A stretch of 19,339 nucleotides of DNA, taken from the NCBI GenBank assembly GCA_046263255.1, contig JBHELD010000021.1, positions 1 through 19,339 of the forward strand, read 5' to 3'. How positions within the stretch are numbered: position 1 is the stretch's first letter; the number at the start of each line of letters is the position of its first letter. Under the pieces are notes generated by a model that ran no database searches, was not told the DNA's origin, and was given only the letters and a program-made list of their open reading frames with translations. A program made the translations under genes and the position numbers. The stretch is from JALZEG01 sp046263255 (lineage in GTDB: Bacteria; Actinomycetota; CADDZG01; WHSQ01). Shown piece by piece: positions 1 through 5,822 of the stretch.

Positions 1-355
1 CGACGACCGCGACCACGAACAAGTCCTGCAATGCACCGAGCGGTCCCCATCGTCCGATGAACGGGAGGTGGAACCCCTCCTGGTAGACCGCCCCGAAGGC
101 CTCGACGATCGTCGTGAACAGGATGACGAAGCCCCAGAAGATGAAGAAGTGCATCAGCCCCGGGATGGTCCACTGGAGCAGCTTGCGCTGGCCGAGCACG
201 ACCACCACCTGGTCCCGCAGCACCTGGCCCCAGTCCCGCGGCCTCCGGTCGTCCGCCGCGCCCAGCTGCACGTACCCGACGAGGTCGATCGCGCGCCGGG
301 CGAAGGCCGCGATCGTCACGAGGACAAGCAGGGTCATGAGGATCTTCTCGATCAC
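1..355 (-). CDS. Membrane-bound heterodisulfide-reductase-like Fe-S oxidoreductase, N-terminal fragment
   Basis: Partial gene: the 3' part lies beyond the window edge. About 118 residues are visible. They start at a GTG (353-355) with a GCGAGG-type ribosome binding site about 6 nt upstream; an ATG six codons later (335-337) is the alternative. An in-frame TAG not far upstream limits the N-terminus. The visible part has a membrane helix at about residues 3-20, a conserved stretch LGQRKLLQWTIPGLMHFF leading into a second helix (WGFVILFTTIVEAFG), then HLPFIGRWGPLG and the start of a third helix. This matches from memory the N-terminus of actinobacterial membrane Fe-S reductases of the Rv0338c/HdrD-DsrK type, where an NarI-like membrane part precedes 4Fe-4S and CCG cysteine domains. 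Those cysteine domains are off the window, so the enzymatic role is inferred from family. It lies downstream of the small peptide gene on the same strand but has a hairpin and its own -10 box in between. Confidence 0.75.
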   Translation of the reverse strand, partial: MIEKILMTLLVLVTIAAFARRAIDLVGYVQLGAADDRRPRDWGQVLRDQVVVVLGQRKLLQWTIPGLMHFFIFWGFVILFTTIVEAFGAVYQEGFHLPFIGRWGPLGALQDLFVVAVV

Positions 356-394
356 GCGCGGCCTCGCTTCGTGTGAGAGCGGCTACCAGCGCGG

Positions 395-400
395 AGTATA
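395..400 (-). promoter_or_regulatory. -10 box (TATACT) for the Fe-S reductase gene
   Basis: TATACT on the minus strand matches the TATAAT consensus at 5 of 6 positions and lies about 40 nt upstream of the GTG at 355, giving a leader of roughly 30 nt. No good -35 is visible at 17-18 nt spacing (GCGGAC). The rest of the 376-566 stretch holds only this box and the hairpin at 507-534; no gene is supported there. Confidence 0.4.
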
Positions 401-506
401 GGAGCCGACCCGGCCGCGTCCGCCGGCTCTGGCGGAGCAGAGGCCCGGGACCTTGGAGCCGCGGCGCGGGGCCCTTCCACTCAGTACTCGACACCCTCGG
501 ACGCGA

Positions 507-534
507 ACGAGCCCCCGCGGGAGCGGGAGCTCGT
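507..534 (-). terminator. Hairpin downstream of the small peptide gene
   Basis: An 11-bp stem (507-517 paired with 524-534, one G-U type pair) encloses a 6-nt loop, starting about 33 nt after the stop of the 52-residue peptide gene. There is no real U-tract, as is common for terminators in GC-rich Actinobacteria. It would separate the peptide transcript from the reductase gene at 355. Confidence 0.5.
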
Positions 535-566
535 GAGAGAGTCCCGAAGCCGGCGGGGGGCAGCCG

Positions 567-725
567 TTAGCAGGGCACCACTTCCTCGCCGCACGCCATC
601 GTCGTCACCAGCTGCTCCTGCAGCCACTTCCAGATCGCCAGCTTGTCGAGCGGGTCCGCCCCGCCCGTGACCTCCGCGAGCTCCTCGATGAAGAGCTCTC
701 GCACCGCCGGATCCTTGCGCTCCAT
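567..725 (-). CDS. Small peptide with a double-glycine leader (candidate RiPP or bacteriocin-type precursor), 52 aa
   Basis: A 52-codon gene, ATG at 723-725 and TAA at 567-569. A strong ribosome binding site (GGAGGAGG, 5 nt spacing) and a candidate promoter (TTGACC-N18-TAACAA) sit upstream. The leader is MERKDPAVRELFIEELAEVT followed by GG. It matches every key position of the double-glycine leader consensus: Leu -12, Glu -8, Leu -7, Val -4, Gly -2, Gly -1. The putative core is 30 residues, begins ADPLDKLAIWKWLQEQL and ends TTMACGEEVVPC, with two cysteines that could form a disulfide or carry a modification. Leaders of this type are cut by C39 peptidase/ABC exporters and also occur in several RiPP classes. 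No peptidase, exporter or modifying enzyme is in the window, so the product class is unknown. The gene is too short for most callers. That it is translated is likely; that it is a secreted or modified peptide is inference. Confidence 0.65.
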   Translation of the reverse strand: MERKDPAVRELFIEELAEVTGGADPLDKLAIWKWLQEQLVTTMACGEEVVPC

Positions 726-756
726 TGCGTCCTCCTCCCCGTCAGGTTTGTCCGGA

Positions 757-786
757 TTGTTAGCAGGTGTGGCCCGAAGCGGTCAA
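757..786 (-). promoter_or_regulatory. Candidate promoter of the small peptide gene
   Basis: On the minus strand TTGACC (781-786) and TAACAA (757-762) are separated by 18 nt, placing transcription start near 750, about 25 nt before the ATG at 725. TTGACC -35 boxes are also seen before the genes at 13893 and 15579, so this looks like the local housekeeping pattern. Confidence 0.45.
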
Positions 787-813
787 GGGCGGGAGGTGGT
801 TCCCCCTCGTCGC

Positions 814-867
814 TCCCCTCTGCCCGGTCGTTCCCCTCCGCCCGGTCATTCCCCTCCGCCCGGTCAC
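814..867. repeat. Three-copy 18-bp tandem repeat
   Basis: Copies at 814-831, 832-849 and 850-867 share TCCCCTCYGCCCGGTC followed by two variable bases (GT, AT, AC). The repeat begins exactly at the TGA stop of the DUF2007 gene: on the minus strand the first two copies start TGACCGGGCGGAGG. It fills part of the spacer before the peptide promoter. Each copy has a GGAGGGGA ribosome-binding-site-like string, but no convincing gene follows it. Probably slippage-generated spacer DNA; a regulatory role is speculation. Confidence 0.8.
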
Positions 868-1112
868 TCATTCTCCTCGAGCTCCGCGCCCTCCTCCTCG
901 AACGACCGCAGCAGCTCGACCGCCCGATCGGCGTCCTCGGCCCGGACGACGATCGTGAACTGCCCCGATACGCCGACGTTCGTGGGGTAGCCCTGGGTGG
1001 CGGCGCCGGTGACCAGCGACTCGATCCCGCTGCCCGAGAGCAGGGAGCGCAGCATCTCGGCCCGGAACTGGCCGCCGCTGCCCTGGTAGATCTCCACGAA
1101 ATCGCCGCCCAC
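864..1112 (-). CDS. DUF2007 domain protein, 82 aa
   Basis: The protein starts at a GTG (1110-1112). The sequence VEIYQGSGGQFRAEMLRSLL, then GSGIESLVTGAATQGYP, then FTIVVRAEDADRAVELLRSF follows the alpha/beta layout of DUF2007 (putative prokaryotic signal-transducing protein, PF09413): a strand, a helix acting on an 'agent', a second strand and a C-terminal helix with the typical (D/E)DADRA(V/R)ELL motif. The tail is acidic (EEEGAELEENE). Function in this family is not established. It is transcribed away from dnaK, and its -35 box overlaps the HspR-type operator, so co-regulation with heat shock is possible. No strong ribosome binding site precedes the GTG, so the start is uncertain; an in-frame GTG six codons downstream is an alternative. 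Confidence 0.7.
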   Translation of the reverse strand: MGGDFVEIYQGSGGQFRAEMLRSLLSGSGIESLVTGAATQGYPTNVGVSGQFTIVVRAEDADRAVELLRSFEEEGAELEENE

Positions 1113-1139
1113 GACCCGATTCTGGCACGCCTGGCCCGG

Positions 1140-1168
1140 AATATGGGGACCCGGCCCGAAGTTGACAA
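1140..1168 (-). promoter_or_regulatory. Divergent promoter for the DUF2007 gene
   Basis: On the minus strand TTGTCA (1163-1168, 5/6 match) and CATATT (1140-1145, 4/6 match) are separated by exactly 17 nt, giving a start near 1133 and a leader of about 20 nt. The -35 lies inside the inverted repeat 1161-1181, which also covers the dnaK -35. Confidence 0.45.
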
Positions 1169-1205
1169 TGATGCACTCAACTTGGCATTATCGGAAACAC
1201 TCAAG
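1161..1205 (+). promoter_or_regulatory. HspR (HAIR-like) operator and dnaK promoter
   Basis: The HspR operator HAIR has the form CTTGAGT-N7-ACTCAAG. Here GTTGACA-N7-ACTCAAC occupies 1161-1181 with the correct 7-nt spacer. A second site follows: CTTGGCA (1181-1187) and a perfect ACTCAAG half-site (1199-1205), but with an 11-nt spacer. The promoter TTGACA (1162-1167)-N18-CATTAT (1186-1191) lies within it, so HspR binding would block RNA polymerase. Since hspR is the fourth gene of this operon, this is the familiar autoregulatory loop. dnaK has an AAGGGAG ribosome binding site at about 1232-1238. Confidence 0.75.
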
Positions 1206-1244
1206 TAGGAGCTTCGGAACCCGGACCAGACAAGGGAGCAGGAA

Positions 1245-3086
1245 ATGGCCAAGGCAGTAGGAATCGACCTCGGGACCACCAACTCCGTGGTCGCCGTGCT
1301 CGAAGGTGGCGAGCCCACCGTGATCCCGAACGCCGAAGGCGCCCGGACGACCCCCTCGGTCGTCGCGTTCTCGAAGACCGGCGAGATCCTCGTCGGCGAG
1401 GTCGCGAAGCGCCAGGCGATCACGAACCCCGACCGGACGATCCGGTCGATCAAGCGCGAGATGGGGACCGACCACAAGGTCGAGATCGACGGCAAGCGCT
1501 GGAGCCCCCAGGAGATCTCCGCGCGCATCCTCATGAAGCTGAAGGCCGACGCCGAGCAGTACCTCGGCGACAAGGTCACGGAGGCGGTCGTCACCGTGCC
1601 CGCGTACTTCGGAGACGCCCAGCGTCAGGCCACGAAGGAGGCGGGGCAGATCGCCGGCCTCGAGGTGCTGCGGGTCGTCGCCGAGCCGACCGCCGCGAGC
1701 CTCGCGTACGGCCTCGACAAGGGCGAAGGCGAGCAGACGATCCTCGTGTTCGACCTCGGCGGCGGGACGTTCGACGTGTCGCTGCTCGAGCTCGGCGACG
1801 GCGTCGTGGACGTGAAGGCGACGTCCGGTAACACGAACCTCGGCGGCGACGACTGGGACCAGCGGATCATCGACCACCTGGTCAAGACCTTCAAGGACCA
1901 GAACGGCGTCGATCTCGGCAAGGACAAGATGGCCCTCCAGCGCCTCAAGGAGGCCGCGGAGAAGGCGAAGATGGAGCTGTCGTCGACGCAGTCGACGAAC
2001 ATCAACCTGCCGTTCATCACCGCGACCGAGCAGGGTCCGCTCCACCTCGACGTCACGCTAACGCGCGCCGAGCTCGAGCGCATGACCGAGGACCTGCTCG
2101 AGAAGTGCAGGGGCCCCTTCAACCAGGTCATGAAGGACGCGGGGATCAGCCTCGACAAGATCGACCACGTCATCCTCGTCGGCGGGTCGACGCGTATGCC
2201 GATGGTCCGGAACCTCGTCAAGGAGCTGACCGGCGGCAAGGACCCGCACCAGGGCGTGAACCCCGACGAGGTCGTCGCGGTCGGCGCCGCGATCCAGGCG
2301 GGCGTGCTCCGCGGCGAGGTCAAGGACGTGCTGCTCCTCGACGTCACGCCCCTGACGCTCGGCGTCGAGACCCTCGGGGGCGTCTTCACGAAGCTCATCG
2401 AGCGCAACACGACGATCCCGACCAAGCGGTCCGAGACTTTCACGACCGCGGCCGACGGCCAGACGTCGGTCGACATCCACGTCCTGCAGGGCGAGGCCGG
2501 CATGGCCGATCACAACAAGTCGCTCGGACGGTTCCAGCTCACCGACATCCCGATGGCGCCGCGCGGCGTCCCGCAGATCGAGGTGACGTTCGACATCGAC
2601 GCGAACGGGATCGTGAACGTGTCGGCCAAGGATCTCGGCACCCGTCGCGAGCAGTCGATGACGATCACCGGCGGCACGAAGCTGTCGCAGGACGAGATCG
2701 ACCGGATGGTCCGCGACGCCGAAGCTCACGCGGAGGAGGATCGGAAGCGGCGTGAGACCGTCGAGACCCGCAACCAGGCCGACAGCGTCCTGTACCAGAC
2801 CGAGAAGACGCTGAAGGAGCACGGCGGCAAGCTCGACGAGAGCGACCGCAAGGTCGTCGACGACGCGGTCGCCGACCTGAAGGAGGCGCTCAAGGGCGAC
2901 GACGTGGACGCGATCCGCAGCAAGACCGAGGCGCTGCTCTCCGCGTCGCAGAAGTTCGCCGAGGTGCTCTACCAGAGGGCGCAGAGCGAGGGCGCGACCT
3001 CCCAGAACGGCACCGGCGGACCGGGCACGACCGAGGACGACGTCGTCGACGCCGAGGTCGTGGACGACGAGCAGGCCAGCGCCTGA
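1245..3086 (+). CDS. dnaK: Chaperone DnaK (Hsp70), 613 aa
   Basis: ATP-dependent Hsp70 chaperone of the cytoplasm, working with GrpE and DnaJ to fold and rescue proteins. The ATPase domain fills about residues 1-355, with the phosphate-1 loop GIDLGTTNSVVAVLEGG at the N-terminus, the FDLGGGTFDVS loop near residue 168 and HVILVGGSTRMPMV near 310. The interdomain linker DVLLLDVTPLTLGVETLGG is at about 360, followed by the beta-sandwich substrate domain and a helical lid from about 480. The C-terminus is acidic and ends in DDVVDAEVVDDEQASA, which resembles the conserved EEVVDAE tail of actinobacterial DnaK. Full length for the family. First gene of a five-gene operon; its TGA overlaps the grpE ATG by one base (TGATG), suggesting translational coupling. 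Preceded by an HspR operator. Confidence 0.98.
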   Translation: MAKAVGIDLGTTNSVVAVLEGGEPTVIPNAEGARTTPSVVAFSKTGEILVGEVAKRQAITNPDRTIRSIKREMGTDHKVEIDGKRWSPQEISARILMKLKADAEQYLGDKVTEAVVTVPAYFGDAQRQATKEAGQIAGLEVLRVVAEPTAASLAYGLDKGEGEQTILVFDLGGGTFDVSLLELGDGVVDVKATSGNTNLGGDDWDQRIIDHLVKTFKDQNGVDLGKDKMALQRLKEAAEKAKMELSSTQSTNINLPFITATEQGPLHLDVTLTRAELERMTEDLLEKCRGPFNQVMKDAGISLDKIDHVILVGGSTRMPMVRNLVKELTGGKDPHQGVNPDEVVAVGAAIQAGVLRGEVKDVLLLDVTPLTLGVETLGGVFTKLIERNTTIPTKRSETFTTAADGQTSVDIHVLQGEAGMADHNKSLGRFQLTDIPMAPRGVPQIEVTFDIDANGIVNVSAKDLGTRREQSMTITGGTKLSQDEIDRMVRDAEAHAEEDRKRRETVETRNQADSVLYQTEKTLKEHGGKLDESDRKVVDDAVADLKEALKGDDVDAIRSKTEALLSASQKFAEVLYQRAQSEGATSQNGTGGPGTTEDDVVDAEVVDDEQASA

Positions 3087-3730
3087 TGGAGGAACCGCGA
3101 AAGGTACCGATCGAGGTGCGGGTGAAAGACAAGCGGCGCGTGGCGCGCGACGACGAGAAGAAGAAGGCCTCCGCGGCCGCCGACGCGGTCGAGGAGGAGG
3201 TCGTCGAGGGCGAGCTCGTGGACGCGCCGGCGCAGCCCGAGGCCCCCGAGCCGCAGCCGGACTACCTCGGCGACCTGCAGCGTCTGCAGGCGGAGTTCGC
3301 GAACTACCGCAAGCGGATGATGGCGCAGAACGCCGACGCCGCAGCGCGCGGCGAGGCGCGCCTGGTCGAGAGGCTGCTGCCCGTCCTCGACAGCTTCGAG
3401 CTCGCGATCGCGCACGGCGAGGCCGGCGCGGGCGTCGAGATGGTGTTCAAGGAGCTGCGTTCGGTCCTGGAGGCTGCCGGGCTCGAGGGGGTGGCGGGCG
3501 AAGGCGCTCCGTTCGACTACCACGTCCACGAGGCCGTCGACTCGCACGAGGACGACTCGGTCGCGACCGAGACCGTGAGCACCGTCCACCGGCGCGGCTA
3601 CACGATCAACGGGACGCTGCTGCGTCCCGCGATGGTGGGCGTGGCGCGCCCGAAGCCGGCCGTACCCGGGGAGCCGCGCGCAGAGGAAGCAGCCGAGGGC
3701 GCACCCGCCGGGCAAGCGGCGGAGGAGTAG
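3086..3730 (+). CDS. grpE: Nucleotide exchange factor GrpE, 214 aa
   Basis: Speeds ADP release from DnaK. The N-terminal ~65 residues are charged and disordered-looking (includes EEEVVEGELVDAP). A long helix follows (LQRLQAEFANYRKRM), then the compact beta domain with the family signature from about residue 145: PFDYHVHEAVDSHEDD, then VSTVHRRGYTINGTLLRPA and MVGVA. The C-terminal tail is rich in Ala, Glu and Pro. The start ATG overlaps the dnaK stop; the stop is 3 nt before the dnaJ ATG. Family assignment is secure from the C-terminal signature. Confidence 0.96.
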   Translation: MEEPRKVPIEVRVKDKRRVARDDEKKKASAAADAVEEEVVEGELVDAPAQPEAPEPQPDYLGDLQRLQAEFANYRKRMMAQNADAAARGEARLVERLLPVLDSFELAIAHGEAGAGVEMVFKELRSVLEAAGLEGVAGEGAPFDYHVHEAVDSHEDDSVATETVSTVHRRGYTINGTLLRPAMVGVARPKPAVPGEPRAEEAAEGAPAGQAAEE

Positions 3731-3733
3731 GCG

Positions 3734-4648
3734 ATGGCCCAGCGTGACTGGCTCGAGAAGGACTTCTACAAGACGCTGGACGTCCCCTCGAACGCGTCGA
3801 AGGAAGAGATCAAGAAGGCGTACCGCAGGCTCGCCCAGAAGCACCACCCCGACGCGAACAAGGGTGACGCGGCCGCGGAGGCGCGCTTCAAGGAGATCAC
3901 CGAGGCGCACGCGGTTCTCAGCAACGACCAGAAGCGTAAGGAGTACGACGAGCTCCGGCGTTACGGTGGAGCGCGCGAGGGGTTCGGTTTCCGTCCCGGG
4001 GGCGGACGCAACGTGCGCGTCGACGTCGGCGACATCGGCGACCTCTTCGGAGGCAACCTCGGCGACCTGTTCGGGGGGTTCGGGTTCCGGGGCCCGCAGA
4101 AGGGCGCCGACGCCGAGGCCGAGACCGTCCTGTCGTTCGAGCAGGCCGTCGAGGGGACGACGATCACGCTCTCGTCGGGAACGAAGGTACGGATTCCTCC
4201 GGGCGTCGCCGACGGTACGCGCATCCGCGTTGCCGGCAAGGGATCGCCGGGACCCGCGGGGGGGCAGCCCGGCGACCTCTACGTCGTGGTCCGGGTCCGT
4301 CCGCACCCGCTGTTCTCCCAGGGGCGCAACGGCGACCTCGTGGTCGAGGTCCCCGTGACGTTCCCCGAGGCGGCTCTCGGCGCGAACGTCTTGGTGCCCA
4401 CGCTCGACGGCAACGTGACGGTCAAGGTCCCGCCGGGGACGCAGCACGGGCGCACGCTGCGCGTCCGCGGCAAGGGCGGGCCGCGTCCGGCCGGCGGCAC
4501 CGGGGACCTCCTCGTGAGGATCGCGGTGGAGGTCCCCCGCAAGCTGTCGAAGAAGGAGCGGGAGGCGCTCGAGCGGTTCGCGGAGGTGCACGACGCGTCC
4601 CCGAGAGCGCACCTCGAGGGTGAGGCCGCGCGGGCGGCGGCGTCGTAG
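3734..4648 (+). CDS. dnaJ: DnaJ/CbpA-type co-chaperone without zinc finger, 304 aa
   Basis: Stimulates the DnaK ATPase and delivers substrate. The J domain spans about residues 9-75, with the essential HPD at 38-40 in RRLAQKHHPDANKG. A Gly/Phe-rich region (about 78-122, with GDLFGG repeats) follows, then the two C-terminal beta domains (KVRIPPGVADGTRIRVAGKG; VPTLDGNVTVKVPPGTQHG). The CxxCxGxG zinc-finger insert of classical DnaJ is wholly absent and the protein has no cysteine, so it is a class B (CbpA-like) J protein sitting in the dnaK operon position. A ribosome binding site GGAGGAG overlaps the end of grpE. The gene symbol follows operon position; cbpA would also be fair. Confidence 0.93.
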   Translation: MAQRDWLEKDFYKTLDVPSNASKEEIKKAYRRLAQKHHPDANKGDAAAEARFKEITEAHAVLSNDQKRKEYDELRRYGGAREGFGFRPGGGRNVRVDVGDIGDLFGGNLGDLFGGFGFRGPQKGADAEAETVLSFEQAVEGTTITLSSGTKVRIPPGVADGTRIRVAGKGSPGPAGGQPGDLYVVVRVRPHPLFSQGRNGDLVVEVPVTFPEAALGANVLVPTLDGNVTVKVPPGTQHGRTLRVRGKGGPRPAGGTGDLLVRIAVEVPRKLSKKEREALERFAEVHDASPRAHLEGEAARAAAS

Positions 4649-4660
4649 AGGAGGAGAGAC

Positions 4661-5113
4661 ATGGCGCGGCGAGCTGAGAACGACAACCAGGCGATCTACA
4701 TCATCTCGGTCGCGGCCGAGCTCGCGGGGGTCCACCCGCAGACGCTGCGCGTATACGAGCGCAAGGGCCTGCTCTCGCCCAGCCGGACGAGCGGGAACAC
4801 GCGCCGGTACTCGCGGAAGGACATCGACCTGCTGCGCCGGATCCAGGAGCTCACGAACGACGGCGTGAACCTCGCGGGCGTGATGAGGATCCTCGAGCTC
4901 GAGGCCGAGGTCGAACGGCTCCGCACGCGTGCCGGACGCGCGGCCGCCCAGGTCGAGGAGAAGGAGGCGCAGCTCGAGCGGCTGCGGGCCGCGCGCGGCG
5001 CGGTCGCGCTCGTCCCTCTGAAGGACATCCGCCGGGTGCGCCGCGCGATGAAAGCGGACGAGCTCGACGAGGCCGGCCGCCGCCGCACGTTCGAGGCTCC
5101 GCCGATCTCGTAG
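4661..5113 (+). CDS. hspR: Heat-shock repressor HspR (MerR family), 150 aa
   Basis: Autorepressor of the dnaK operon in Actinobacteria; it binds HAIR sites, with DnaK as co-repressor in Streptomyces. The winged helix-turn-helix lies at about residues 12-80: IYIISVAAELAGVHPQTLRVYERKGLL, followed by the wing SRTSGNTRRYSRKDIDLLRRIQEL. Residues 87-125 look like a coiled coil (LELEAEVERLRTR and so on), followed by a basic tail. A strong AGGAGGAG ribosome binding site precedes the ATG. The operator it should recognise is at 1161-1205. The C-terminal end after the coiled coil (PLKDIRRVRRAMKADELDE) is longer than the minimal MerR fold and of unknown role. Confidence 0.93.
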   Translation: MARRAENDNQAIYIISVAAELAGVHPQTLRVYERKGLLSPSRTSGNTRRYSRKDIDLLRRIQELTNDGVNLAGVMRILELEAEVERLRTRAGRAAAQVEEKEAQLERLRAARGAVALVPLKDIRRVRRAMKADELDEAGRRRTFEAPPIS

Positions 5114-5760
5114 TGCCGCCCGAGCCCGAAGACCTTCAGCTTCTGTCCGACGGCCCCGGCGACGGGCGTGCCGTGGTCGTGCTAGCGCACGGCGCCGGCG
5201 CCGGGATGCGCAGCGACTTCATGACGTTCATGGCGAAGGCGCTGGCCGCTGCGCGGCTGCTGTGTGTTCGGTTCGAGTTCCCGTACGTGCGCGCGGGGCG
5301 CAAGGCGCCCGACAAGGCGCCGGTCCTGGAGGGTTCCTACGCCGCGGTCGCCGAGCACGCGCGCCGCGTCGCAGACGACCGGCCGCTCGTCCTGGGCGGG
5401 AAGTCGATGGGCGGACGGATCGCGTCGCAAGCCGTCGCGGCCGGCGCCCCCGCCGACGGCCTCGTCTTCCACGGCTACCCGCTGCACCCCCCGGGCCGGC
5501 CCGACCGGCTGCGGACGGCTCACCTGCCGGACGCCGGTGTGCCGATGCTCTTCGTCGAGGGGAGCCGCGATCCGTTCTGCCCGCTCGAGACGCTGCGCGG
5601 CGTCCTGGACGAGCTCGCGCTGGATGCAGAGGTTGCAGTCGTCGACGGCGGCGACCACTCCTTCAAGGTGAGGAGCTCTTCGGGCCGGACGACGCGCGAG
5701 GCGTGGGCCGAGGCCGCCGCACGGACGGTGGCCTGGATCGACCGGAAGCTGCTCGCCTAG
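5113..5760 (+). CDS. Alpha/beta hydrolase of the KANL3/Tex30 type, 215 aa
   Basis: Starts at a GTG that overlaps the hspR stop (TAGTG), so it is probably translated by coupling as the fifth gene of the heat-shock operon. The fold is visible as VVVLAHGAGAGM (oxyanion region, ~21-32), the nucleophile elbow GGKSMGGR with Ser98, an acid at Asp153 (VEGSRDPFCP) and the catalytic His182 (DGGDHSF). This is the pattern of the small dienelactone-hydrolase-like proteins in the KANL3/Tex30 family, for which no specific substrate is known. Placement with heat-shock genes suggests a stress role, but that is inference. A bidirectional hairpin follows at 5774-5805. Confidence 0.85.
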   Translation: MPPEPEDLQLLSDGPGDGRAVVVLAHGAGAGMRSDFMTFMAKALAAARLLCVRFEFPYVRAGRKAPDKAPVLEGSYAAVAEHARRVADDRPLVLGGKSMGGRIASQAVAAGAPADGLVFHGYPLHPPGRPDRLRTAHLPDAGVPMLFVEGSRDPFCPLETLRGVLDELALDAEVAVVDGGDHSFKVRSSSGRTTREAWAEAAARTVAWIDRKLLA

Positions 5761-5773
5761 ACCGTCGGCGCGA

Positions 5774-5805
5774 GAGAGGCGGCGGGTGCATCCCGCCGCC
5801 CTCTC
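5774..5805. terminator. Bidirectional hairpin terminator
   Basis: GAGAGGCGGCGGG (5774-5786) pairs with CCCGCCGCCCTCTC (5792-5805) with a single bulged C and a 5-nt loop. It lies between the convergent heat-shock operon and the secreted propeller gene and is followed by TTTCC on the plus strand. Confidence 0.7.
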
Positions 5806-5822
5806 ACCGTTTCCTTCCGGAC

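Noticed and set aside
373..570. 65-codon plus-strand frame in the gap before the peptide gene
   Set aside because: No ribosome binding site and Arg/Gly/Pro-rich composition; it overlaps a hairpin and a minus-strand -10 box.
605..1594. Minus-strand frame containing the 18-bp repeat as DRAEGN units
   Set aside because: It crosses the dnaK promoter, the DUF2007 gene and the peptide gene in other frames; the peptide-like repeat is just the DNA repeat read in that frame.
2969..4735. A 588-codon minus-strand open frame across grpE and dnaJ
   Set aside because: Antisense to three firm genes with conserved motifs; no recognisable protein motif.
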